Source: Acidobacteriota bacterium
GTDB lineage: Bacteria > Acidobacteriota > Terriglobia > Acidiferrales > UBA7541
DNA length: 64,000 nucleotides
Direction of reading: 5' to 3'
NCBI GenBank assembly: GCA_013289825.1
Contig: JABCZF010000001.1
Coordinates: 1-64,000, forward strand
Positions within the stretch are counted from its first letter, which is position 1. Each line of letters starts with the position of its first letter. This document shows, one piece after another, positions 39,424 through 48,601 of this stretch. The position numbers were made by a program, and so were the translations under genes. A model generated the notes under the pieces. It did not search any database. It saw only the letters and a list, made by a program, of their open reading frames with translations, and was not told the origin of the DNA.

Positions 39424-41129
39424 TTGCCCGCGGTTCCTGCTGGCGCCTCGTCGACCTCGAGAATCTGATCGGAGCGAATGTCTTTGAGCGTTTCGAGAAT
39501 GCCGCTGGGCCAGCGGATTTCGATGGTTTGAGCGACGGATTCGGAACCCAATCCGAAATGCACGCGTTTGTCGCTCGATGACAGGTAGCTGCCTGCGGTT
39601 GAAACGGTGGCGAATTGCTGGCCTTTCGCGGTGACAAGTTTGACTTCGGCGCCGATGGCGTCGCGGTTGCTCTTGTGTCCGACCAGCTTCAAGGTGAGCC
39701 AATGATTTTGCGTGGGCGTTTCGTTTCTGAGAATGTAGGCGGCACCGTCGTTCGTGGTTACCACGGCATCGATGCGGCCATCGTTGTCAATATCGCCGAT
39801 AGCCATGCCGCGGGCCACCCAGGGCTCGTGAAAAACAGCACCTGAGTCCCTTGAAACGTCGGCGAAATCGCGGCCGCTATTGCGCAGCAGCAGCATCGGC
39901 TCGCGGTAGTGCAGGTTGGGATAATTCAGCTCAATGGTTTCGAGATCATGGCCTTGGGCGATGAGGAGATCCTTCCAGCCATCATTATCATAGTCGAGGA
40001 AGCGCACGCCCCAGCCGGAATGCTGCATGGTAGAGCGCGCCAGGCCGGCACTGAAGCTGGCATACGTGAACGTCGAGTCGCCATTGTTTTGGTAGAGAGC
40101 GTAGCGCTGGTTGGCGAGATCGGTGATCACCACATCAGGCCAGCCGTCGTTATTGTAATCGGCGAAATCGACGCCCATCCCGGCATAGGTGCGTCCGTCG
40201 CCATCGACAGCCACCTGAGATAGCAGGCCCACCTCTTCAAACGTGCCATCACCCTTGTTGTGGTACAGGAATTGGACCATGGAGTCGTTGGCGACAAACA
40301 CATCGACGTGGCCATCGCGATCGTAGTCCGCCAGTGCAATGCCGAGCCCTTTTCCGGGCTTGGCGAGGCCAATTCTTTGGGAGACCTCGGTGAAATGGCC
40401 GTTTCCGTCATTGTGATAGACCAGCGGAGAAGCCGGCTGGAAGATGTCGGGATGGCAATAGGAGCGGTAACCTTCTTTGTGTTCGCCACACCAGATGTCA
40501 TCAAAATCCCACTGAACGTAGCGCAGAACAACAAGATCCAGCAGACCATCTCCATCCAGATCGACCCAGGCGGCGCTGGTGGACCAACCGCTGCCCGCAA
40601 CACCGGCCTTCTCGGTTACATCGGTGAAAGTGCCATTACCATTGTTGTGGTAGAGCTTGTTTCCGCCATAGGCGGTCACATACAAATCCTCGTAGCCATC
40701 GTTATCGTAATCCCCAACGGCCACTCCCATGCCGTAGCCGGAACCCTCGAGCCCGGCCTTCTCGGTTACGTCCACAAACGTGCCGTCGGGCTTCTGATGA
40801 AAAAGTCGATTCCAGTATTGCGGACCGGATTTCTGCGGGATGCTGCCTTTCGGAGTGGGATCACGGAGAGGAGCGCCGTTCACCAGGAAAATGTCCAGAC
40901 GTCCATCATTGTCGTAATCGAACAGTGCCACGCCTGCTCCCATGGTTTCCGGCAAATAGTGTTTGGCAGTGTGGGAGGCGAAGTATTGGAAGTGCAGGCC
41001 AAGCGTGGCCGTAGCATCGGTGAACTTGCCAGGCAATGGCTGGGGCTGGTCAGGAGCCTTAGAAGCCTGCCGGCCAGGCAGCGCCAAGAACAGCAGCGCA
41101 AGAAAGGGAAGGCCTGAAAGCAAACGCAT
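39420..41129 (-). CDS. CRTAC1 family protein (paralog of 28990-30852)
   Basis: Signal peptide MRLLSGLPFLALLFLALPGRQA; GAGVALFDYDNDGRLDIFLVNGAPLRDP; SNRDAIGAEVKLVTAKG...HFGLGSESVAQTIEIRWPSG. Confidence 0.92.
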   Translation of the reverse strand: MRLLSGLPFLALLFLALPGRQASKAPDQPQPLPGKFTDATATLGLHFQYFASHTAKHYLPETMGAGVALFDYDNDGRLDIFLVNGAPLRDPTPKGSIPQKSGPQYWNRLFHQKPDGTFVDVTEKAGLEGSGYGMGVAVGDYDNDGYEDLYVTAYGGNKLYHNNGNGTFTDVTEKAGVAGSGWSTSAAWVDLDGDGLLDLVVLRYVQWDFDDIWCGEHKEGYRSYCHPDIFQPASPLVYHNDGNGHFTEVSQRIGLAKPGKGLGIALADYDRDGHVDVFVANDSMVQFLYHNKGDGTFEEVGLLSQVAVDGDGRTYAGMGVDFADYNNDGWPDVVITDLANQRYALYQNNGDSTFTYASFSAGLARSTMQHSGWGVRFLDYDNDGWKDLLIAQGHDLETIELNYPNLHYREPMLLLRNSGRDFADVSRDSGAVFHEPWVARGMAIGDIDNDGRIDAVVTTNDGAAYILRNETPTQNHWLTLKLVGHKSNRDAIGAEVKLVTAKGQQFATVSTAGSYLSSSDKRVHFGLGSESVAQTIEIRWPSGILETLKDIRSDQILEVDEAPAGTAGK

Positions 41130-41352
41130 ACGATTTCATATTACAGCCTAAAACGAGCGCAGTCCGGTGAAAACGCGCATCCGGGGCCATTGCGGCGGGG
41201 AAGAACGGCCTCTATCCATAAAGACGTGAATGACATGCGTAGGAAGGCATAAATGACATGGGGACGGATTGACAGGACGACTCTCGATCGGAAAGAGTGG
41301 ACTTCGCAAATTTGGGAATCTCCTTCGAAGCCACAAATCCGGCCCTAACCGG

Positions 41353-44300
41353 GTGAATACGCCAGTGAGAAAAGTCATCGTCGCTACTGTTTTCGCCGCA
41401 CTTTCGTGTGGCGGAGTCCGCTCCGGCCAAGCGAACCAGCCGCCGGACGCTTATCAGCCGATACTCGATCGTCTCGAGTCGCTTACCACGCTGCCATTGC
41501 CAGATTGGCGTTACCACGCGGACCTGCCGCATCCCGAAGACCCGGCATTGAGTGACGAGGATTGGCCGCAGGTGAAGACCCGCGAAGAGTGGAAGACCGG
41601 CTCGCGTGTTTTGCGCCGGTGGATTGAGATTCCCGCGAAGATTAATGGCTACGCTACCGAGGGTTCGCGGGTGAACCTGGAGCTTTTCTTCGATACCGAC
41701 GACCGGCTGGGGATTACGGTGTTCTCAAACGGCGCGCTGGTGGCCCGCGGCGACGACGACACGCAACAGCCGATAGCGCTCACCTCGAATGCCCAGCCAG
41801 GCCAAAAATTCCTGATGGCGGTGCGCTTGAATGCGTCGCAAGTGAATACACGAATTGCAGAAAGCCGGCTGCGTATCGAGCCCCCCGCTAATCGTCCCGA
41901 CGCCGGGATTTTGCGAGCGGAGATCCTTTCGGCGCGGCCGATGATCGCGGCGTTTCCAGATGGCCAATCTCTGCGGGAAAGCCAGCTCGACGCCGCTGTG
42001 AAGGCCATTGATTTTCTGGCGCTTGACCGCGGAGATCAGGGGGCCTTTGACGAATCGCTGCGGCAATCGCAGGCCAAGCTCGAACCGCTCCGGCCGTTCC
42101 TGAAACAGTTCACCATTCGCGCCGCCGGAAACTCGCACATCGACATGGCTTGGCTCTGGCCCTGGACGGAAACCGTGGAAGTGGTGCGCAATACGTTCCG
42201 CAGCGCTCTCGACCTGATGCGCGAATACCCCGATTTCAAATTCAGCATGTCATCGGCGCGAACCTACGTCTGGATGGAGGAAAAGTATCCCGATCTCTTT
42301 AAGGAGATCGCGCAGCGTGTGCGCGAAGGCCGCTGGGAAGCGATTGGGGGAATGTGGGTCGAACCGGATCTCAACATGCCGGGCGGCGAGTCGCTGGTGC
42401 GCCAAATCCTTGTGGGGAAACGCTATTTCCATGAAAAATTCGGCGTGGACGTAAAAATAGGCTGGAATCCGGATTCCTTCGGTTATAACTGGCAATTGCC
42501 GCAGATTTACAAGAAGTCCGGCATGGATTATTTCGTGACGCAAAAACTGATGTGGGCGCACGAATTTACTACCTTCCCCTACAAATTGTTCTGGTGGGAG
42601 TCTCCCGACGGGAGCCGTCTGCTGACGTATTTTCCGCACGATTATGCCGCGAATACCGATCCCGTCGGCATGGCCAGAGACCTGTCCATTTGGATTCCCT
42701 CGCTCTACGGCACCGACGCGAACCAGCATTCCGACATGCTGCACCTCTACGGAGTTGGCGATCATGGCGGCGGCCCGACGCGAATCATGCTCGATACCGC
42801 CACGCGCTGGATGAAGCCCGATGTCGTGTATCCCAATTTGCAGTTCACCACGGCGTCTTCCTTCTTCGATGATCTGCAAAAGAAACTTCCGGGCATGCAG
42901 GTCCCCACCTGGCGCGACGAACTCTACTTTGAATATCACCGCGGCGTCATGACCACGCAGGCGGAAACGAAAAAGCGCATTCGCAAAACGGAAGAGCTGC
43001 TCCTCAATGCCGAGAAATTCTCTTCACTCGCCACTTTGTACGGGCGCAAATACCCCTCGGAAGATTTCGACCGCGGGTGGAAACGGCTGCTGTTCGACGA
43101 TTTCCACGACATCATGCCAGGGTCGGGGATTGCCGTGAACTATCTTGATGCCAAGCGCAATCTTGAAGATGTCGGCCGAGCAGGCCACGCTATCTTGCAT
43201 GGATCCCTCGAAGAACTTGCTGCTCGCATCAATACCCTGGGACCCGGCGTGCCAGTGGTGATCTTCAACTCCCTGTCGTGGCCGCGGAAGGAAGTGATAG
43301 AAGTCGAGGTGCAACTTCCCGGCATTGCTAAGCACATCGAGGTTCGAGATTTTTCCGGGAAGATTGTGCCGTCGCAATTGCTGACGCACGACAGCGAAAC
43401 CAGTCGCGCTCGTTTACTGGTCGAAGCCAGCGTTCCCGCACTTGGTTACAAGACCTACTATGTTCGCGCGGCGGAAAAGGTCATGCCGCAAACCCCCGCG
43501 GTGAAAAGTTCCGCGGACACGCTGGAAAACGAATTTGTACTCGTAAAAATAGATGCGCACACAGGTTGCGTTTCGAGCTTCTTTGACAAACGGAGCAACA
43601 CGGAATCCCTGGCACCGGCAGAAACGGATACCGGCGGTCCGAAAGACGCTATCTGCGGAAATCTCCTGCAAGCTTTTCGAGACAAACCAAAGGCCTGGGA
43701 CGCGTGGAACATCGACGCTGATTTCGAGAAAGAGCATTGGGATCTGACTCAGGTGGACGAGGTGAAGCTGATGGAGAGCGGCCCGCTGCGCGCCATCATC
43801 CAGGTGAAACAGCACTTCGAGAATTCCACGTTTATCCGGAACATCACACTCACTGCCGGAAGTCCACGCGTTGACGTGCGGATGATTGCCGATTGGTACG
43901 AAAAGCACATCTTGCTGAAAGTTGCGTTTCCGCTCAGCGCGCATAGTCAAAAAGCCGCGTTTGAAATTCCCTACGGCTCGATCGAACGCCCGACCACGCG
44001 CAACACCCCTGCCGAACAGGCCAAGTTCGAGGTCCCCGCGCTCGCCTGGGGGGACATCTCCGACGCCAAGCACGGGTTCAGTCTGCTGAACGACTCGAAG
44101 TATGGCTATGACGCGAAGGGCAACGTTTTGCGGCTTTCCTTGCTGCGCTCGCCGGAATGGCCGGACCCGCACGCCGATGAAGGCCTTCATGAATTCACTT
44201 ATTCAATGTACGCACATCCGGGAACCTGGCGAGAGGCAGAGACCGTTCGCCGGGGTTATGAACTGAACTACGATCTCTTGGCGATGGGAACGGCAAAGCA

Positions 44301-44592
44301 CCCCGGCACGATGAAAGAGGAGCACTCTTTCTTCGAAGTCCAGGCGGAGAATGTCGTCATGACGGCGATTAAGAAAGCGGAGGATGACGGCTCGCTCATC
44401 CTGCGATTTTACGAATGGGCGGGAAAAGAATCGGACGTGAGGATCGTGCTACCCGTTGGCGCGCAATCGGCTTCCGAAACTGACTTGATGGAAAGGCCGA
44501 TCGCGGACCTGGCTGTTCCAGGTGGGGTTGTAGCGGTTCACACGAAACCCTACGAAATCAAGACCATTCGGGTTCGCTTCGCCGGAGAGTAG
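41353..44592 (+). CDS. Glycoside hydrolase family 38 alpha-mannosidase, exported
   Basis: ORF from 41269; GTG at 41353 gives a better signal peptide. GNSHIDMAWLWPWTETVEVVRNTF, GGMWVEPDLNMPGGESLVRQ, IGWNPDSFGYNWQLPQI (nucleophile Asp), HGGGPTRIML. Confidence 0.93.
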   Translation: MNTPVRKVIVATVFAALSCGGVRSGQANQPPDAYQPILDRLESLTTLPLPDWRYHADLPHPEDPALSDEDWPQVKTREEWKTGSRVLRRWIEIPAKINGYATEGSRVNLELFFDTDDRLGITVFSNGALVARGDDDTQQPIALTSNAQPGQKFLMAVRLNASQVNTRIAESRLRIEPPANRPDAGILRAEILSARPMIAAFPDGQSLRESQLDAAVKAIDFLALDRGDQGAFDESLRQSQAKLEPLRPFLKQFTIRAAGNSHIDMAWLWPWTETVEVVRNTFRSALDLMREYPDFKFSMSSARTYVWMEEKYPDLFKEIAQRVREGRWEAIGGMWVEPDLNMPGGESLVRQILVGKRYFHEKFGVDVKIGWNPDSFGYNWQLPQIYKKSGMDYFVTQKLMWAHEFTTFPYKLFWWESPDGSRLLTYFPHDYAANTDPVGMARDLSIWIPSLYGTDANQHSDMLHLYGVGDHGGGPTRIMLDTATRWMKPDVVYPNLQFTTASSFFDDLQKKLPGMQVPTWRDELYFEYHRGVMTTQAETKKRIRKTEELLLNAEKFSSLATLYGRKYPSEDFDRGWKRLLFDDFHDIMPGSGIAVNYLDAKRNLEDVGRAGHAILHGSLEELAARINTLGPGVPVVIFNSLSWPRKEVIEVEVQLPGIAKHIEVRDFSGKIVPSQLLTHDSETSRARLLVEASVPALGYKTYYVRAAEKVMPQTPAVKSSADTLENEFVLVKIDAHTGCVSSFFDKRSNTESLAPAETDTGGPKDAICGNLLQAFRDKPKAWDAWNIDADFEKEHWDLTQVDEVKLMESGPLRAIIQVKQHFENSTFIRNITLTAGSPRVDVRMIADWYEKHILLKVAFPLSAHSQKAAFEIPYGSIERPTTRNTPAEQAKFEVPALAWGDISDAKHGFSLLNDSKYGYDAKGNVLRLSLLRSPEWPDPHADEGLHEFTYSMYAHPGTWREAETVRRGYELNYDLLAMGTAKHPGTMKEEHSFFEVQAENVVMTAIKKAEDDGSLILRFYEWAGKESDVRIVLPVGAQSASETDLMERPIADLAVPGGVVAVHTKPYEIKTIRVRFAGE

Positions 44593-44616
44593 GGATCGCG
44601 CGGGAATTGAGCCGGG

Positions 44617-45522
44617 CTATTGCGGCGCGCGCAGCAGGGCTTCGAAAAGGTCGCCCAGTTGCTTGGCGGTGAACTCGTTGCCTTCAAGGTTGGCAACCAC
44701 CTTTCCTTGCCGGTCGAGGATAACCGTATGCAGGGCGTGGGTGATGAAGCCTTCGTCTTGCCAGAAATTCATGCCGAACTCATGACAGACTTTTTGAACC
44801 TCGATCACCGGGCCGGTTAAGAAATACCAGCCGGAAACGCCGGCCGCATTCCAGTGCCGCGCATACTGAGCGAGAACCTCGGGCTGATCGTGTACGGGAT
44901 CAAAACTAATATTTAACAGGATCAAGTCGCGTCCCAATTGATCCGCGAAACGCTTTCGGACCATCCCGAAATTATTGGACAGCCGAAAGCAGTAATTCGG
45001 AAGTGGACAGTGGGTGTACATGAACGTGATGCCGACCACCTTGCCCGTGAATGAAGCGAGGGAAACGGACTGGCTGTTTTGGTCGATAAGGGAGAAATCC
45101 GGGACGTGCTCTCCGATATTTATCTTCTTAGTCGCATCGGAGCTTCGACCGACGAGCCCCTCGAGGAGGTTAAGCTGACGAACCGCCATGGGTTCCGGAT
45201 CGGTGCTCTGGAACTGATGGATCCGAATGCCCTCCGCATGGGCGGAGTCTTTTGCCGCGACAATCGTGAAATCGATCAGCGTGCCCGGTTCCAAGCCCTC
45301 CAGGTCCATGGCGTTCTGAACTGGAAATTCCATCACCGTGGCTTCCATGTAGCCGGGGATCTCGTGGCAGGAAACTCGAATGGAAGGATGCGTGCGATCG
45401 ACTTCGAGAACAACTCCGAATGCTGGGTGGCGCTCTCGAGCGAAACCCAGCGGCACACAACAGAACAAATAGAGTACCAGTAGTATTAGCCTCTTGCTGT
45501 GCGTCCGGCTCATAGATTTCAT
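44617..45522 (-). CDS. SCO1/SenC-family protein with N-terminal CusF-like copper-binding domain
   Basis: GVVLEVDRTHPSIRVSCHEIPGYMEATVMEFPV (CusF/EcIII-like) then VPDFSLIDQNSQSVSLASFTGKVVGITFMYTHCPLPNYCFRL...FITHALHTVILDRQGKV. Confidence 0.85.
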   Translation of the reverse strand: MKSMSRTHSKRLILLVLYLFCCVPLGFARERHPAFGVVLEVDRTHPSIRVSCHEIPGYMEATVMEFPVQNAMDLEGLEPGTLIDFTIVAAKDSAHAEGIRIHQFQSTDPEPMAVRQLNLLEGLVGRSSDATKKINIGEHVPDFSLIDQNSQSVSLASFTGKVVGITFMYTHCPLPNYCFRLSNNFGMVRKRFADQLGRDLILLNISFDPVHDQPEVLAQYARHWNAAGVSGWYFLTGPVIEVQKVCHEFGMNFWQDEGFITHALHTVILDRQGKVVANLEGNEFTAKQLGDLFEALLRAPQ

Positions 45523-45532
45523 TGCGGACCGG

Positions 45533-48190
45533 CTACCTGTTCGCGCCTGGGTTCGGAGGGGTTCGACTTGGCAACTTTGTAGCATCCGGTTTCGCGCTTC
45601 CCAGACGAAATGATACGCGCTTAAGCCTAGTGTAATCCTTGGCGAATTCTTTAATTTCGATAAATTGATTTGTGCCGACATTCGAGAAGTTCTGTATCGT
45701 GCCGCTCGCAGGCCACCGAATCTCCAGACTGGCGATCTTCGCGGACGGGCCCAACCCCATGTGTTGCTCGAGTGGCGAAGCGCCAAACGATCCTCCGCTC
45801 CCGACGGTTCGATAGATGGAGCGCGGCGGCTGGCCATCCTGGTCCACGGTCAGATGGATGCGTGCCCCGATGGCCGAGCGGTTCGTTTTTACGCCGACCA
45901 GCTTCACGGTGATCCAGCCGTTGTCGTTTCCCGGATTCTCGAAAACGCGAAAGGCGTGGGCATCACCGGGCGTAGCGCCCCCCACAGAAACCAGGAGGTC
46001 TTCCCGTCCGTTGTTGCCGAGGTCAGCGAAGGCCACACCGTGACCTTTGTGGAGCTCGCCGGTGCCCGAAGAGGCCGTGATATCCACAAAACTCTTTCCT
46101 TCGTTGTTGCGAAAAAGCATCTTGGGAACCAGAGCGCCATACTCAGGGCCGCCGGTAGCGAGAAAAATGTCCAGAAAACCGTCGTTATCGATGTCGCCAA
46201 AATTGGCGCCCATGGGCGTATTGATTCTATCGAGGCCAACTTCGACGGTCACATCTTTGAAAGTTCCGTTCTTCATATTCCGGTAGAGCTTGAACGTCTC
46301 GACGTTGTGCGGAAGAGCAAGATAGCTGCGCAGAGTTTCGTCGGCGGAAAAGAAATACGAAGTAACAAAGAGATCGGACCAGCCATCGTTGTCGTAGTCG
46401 AAAAACCAAGTGGCAAAGCTTTGCGACTGTGGCTGGTGCACGCCGGCTTTCGCCGAAACCTCGGTGAACGTGCCATCGTGATTGTTGTGATAGAGAAAAT
46501 TGCCACCGTAAAGGTTGGAGACGTAAAAGTCCACGAAGCCATCGTTGTCGTAATCCGCGGCGACCACGCCTTTTGTGAAGGCCATTCTGTCAACGCCAGC
46601 GGAGTGTGAGATATCTTCAAACGTTCCGTCGCCCTTGTTATGGAAAAGCTGGCTGGGGCCATTTTCATTGCCCACAAATAGGTCGAGCAGGCCATCGTTG
46701 TCGATGTCTGCCCAGACGGCCGTTTGCGTGCGCGTAGCGGGTTCCGCCAGGCCCGCCTCGCGCGTTACGTCGGTAAAGGTGCCGTCGCAATTGTTTCGGA
46801 GCAAAGATTTTCGCATCGGAAATTCCCAAGCCCCGCGCAAAACGAGCAGATCCGTGCAGCCGTCGTTGTTGTAGTCGGCTTGAATCATATTTAGCCCGCC
46901 CAGTTGAGCGGAAAGCCCAGCCTGCGCGGCTCGGTCAGTGAACGTTCCGTCGGCATTGTTGCGGAAGAAACGCATCGGGGCGCACACGTCGTAACTCGAT
47001 ACGGCCAAGTCCAGGAGCCCGTTGTTCTCAAAATCGTCGGCGATCACGCCATTCGCCATGGAAGCAAAATCCAAGCCGGCCGCGGGAGCCACGTCCACAA
47101 ATCTGCCGATGTCCTGTTTCGATTCGAACGCCGATGGCGATATGCGGTATTCCTCGGGAACACCCGACGGATACTTTCCGATCGTCATGTAGGCGAGATT
47201 CAGAAGCCACTTCACCTGCAACTGATCAGGCCGTTCCGGTTTTATCGCCAAATACTTCAGAAAATATTGAACGGCCTTATCGGAATCGTCTGTCAGGCGA
47301 TAAGGCTTGGCGAGCCGCGGCGGAAAGAGGCACCAGTCTCCCGGGTGGCTATAGATACTGTTCTTCATTTCCGATTTGTGGAGATAAGCCACGCCGAGCA
47401 CTTCCGTCAGTTGCGGAATTCCCGTTGGAATTTCAGCAAGCGCAATTTTGTAAGCAGCCTCCCAGTGCGTGACGGCCTCGTCCATGTTGCCCTGATAGGC
47501 CTCGAGTTGCGCCAATGCGTAATGTGACTGGATTACGTCAAATGGCTTCATCGCTACGAGCGCCTTGTTCGCGGGTTCGAACAGCTCGTCGAGTCGCGCG
47601 ATTCCCGCCGCCAGGGAGCGTTTGCGAATCTCGCAAATTCCCTGCAAGTCTTGCTCCCAATTCGACGGCTTGGGGAATTTTTGGAACAGCATGTCGGCAA
47701 GAACCTGCCCGGCCACATCGGCTGGATAGCGCACGGCTCCTTGACCCGCGAGAGGGAGATCCCGACCTTGGCCCGGACCCATGCCCTGCGCAACCCCGGG
47801 CTGCGTCTCCGGCAGAAGCTTGAGAATGACGTATCCGGAAGGCACCGCAATGACCTTGGTAGTCTGCCCCGGACGGAGTCCTTGCAAAGCTTCTCGCAAC
47901 TCCGGCCGGAGTGTTCGAGGATCAACAAGTTCGAGGTAGCCGCCCGGCGCGGCGCTTGGATCGATCGATTCGGACTTGGCGATGGCGGCAAAATCTTCGC
48001 CTTTTTTAAGGCGATCCAAAATCTGCTGTGCCTTGCCAGGCGAATCCACAACGATTACCTGCAGATTGAGCATCACGGAGGGACTGTCCTGAGAGGGAAG
48101 CGCAGAAGGAACCGGAAAAGCAAGACCAAATACCAGCAGGCCGGAAAGGCAAAACAAGCGACCTTTAAGATTTAGTCCGTACAAAATCAT
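45533..48190 (-). CDS. PpiC-type (parvulin-like) domain + TPR-like region + CRTAC1/ASPIC-UnbV protein
   Basis: AQQILDRLKKGEDFAAIAKSESIDPSAAPGGYLELVDPRTLRPELREALQGLRPGQTTKVIAVPSGYVILKLL = PPIC-like; mid region helical repeats; C-term FG-GAP-like repeats and SNR(S)AIGARIHL...MGLGPSAKIASLEIRWP. Confidence 0.82.
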   Translation of the reverse strand: MILYGLNLKGRLFCLSGLLVFGLAFPVPSALPSQDSPSVMLNLQVIVVDSPGKAQQILDRLKKGEDFAAIAKSESIDPSAAPGGYLELVDPRTLRPELREALQGLRPGQTTKVIAVPSGYVILKLLPETQPGVAQGMGPGQGRDLPLAGQGAVRYPADVAGQVLADMLFQKFPKPSNWEQDLQGICEIRKRSLAAGIARLDELFEPANKALVAMKPFDVIQSHYALAQLEAYQGNMDEAVTHWEAAYKIALAEIPTGIPQLTEVLGVAYLHKSEMKNSIYSHPGDWCLFPPRLAKPYRLTDDSDKAVQYFLKYLAIKPERPDQLQVKWLLNLAYMTIGKYPSGVPEEYRISPSAFESKQDIGRFVDVAPAAGLDFASMANGVIADDFENNGLLDLAVSSYDVCAPMRFFRNNADGTFTDRAAQAGLSAQLGGLNMIQADYNNDGCTDLLVLRGAWEFPMRKSLLRNNCDGTFTDVTREAGLAEPATRTQTAVWADIDNDGLLDLFVGNENGPSQLFHNKGDGTFEDISHSAGVDRMAFTKGVVAADYDNDGFVDFYVSNLYGGNFLYHNNHDGTFTEVSAKAGVHQPQSQSFATWFFDYDNDGWSDLFVTSYFFSADETLRSYLALPHNVETFKLYRNMKNGTFKDVTVEVGLDRINTPMGANFGDIDNDGFLDIFLATGGPEYGALVPKMLFRNNEGKSFVDITASSGTGELHKGHGVAFADLGNNGREDLLVSVGGATPGDAHAFRVFENPGNDNGWITVKLVGVKTNRSAIGARIHLTVDQDGQPPRSIYRTVGSGGSFGASPLEQHMGLGPSAKIASLEIRWPASGTIQNFSNVGTNQFIEIKEFAKDYTRLKRVSFRLGSAKPDATKLPSRTPPNPGANR

Positions 48191-48601
48191 CAGCAAACCA
48201 GAAGGGGGCTCGGAGCGCACAGCCGGTGGTGCGAGTGAATTCTAGCACGAGGTTCAAAAGGAGAGCGGGTGACGCTTTCGACCGACCATGTTCCTATGGT
48301 TCTCCGGAACATCTTGGGCTGCTTCAGCTCTACCCCCAATGCGTGCGACCCACGGTCATGCTCCGCGCGGCCCCGAGATGTACGGTAGGCCCCTGCCCCT
48401 CATCGACCGACGGCCCTTTCCGCCTGACTTTCTCTTGTATCCGCTGGCACCCCGCTTACATCTAAGGGGGACGCTGACGGCAGATTCGAAATCGTGTACC
48501 ATCTCGACACCGCGCGGTATTCGTGAAGCGTTCGATGAAGCCGATGCCAACCATCCCCATGATGTATGGGTGTGCCTATGCTCGTCGTCCAAGGAGTATT
48601 C

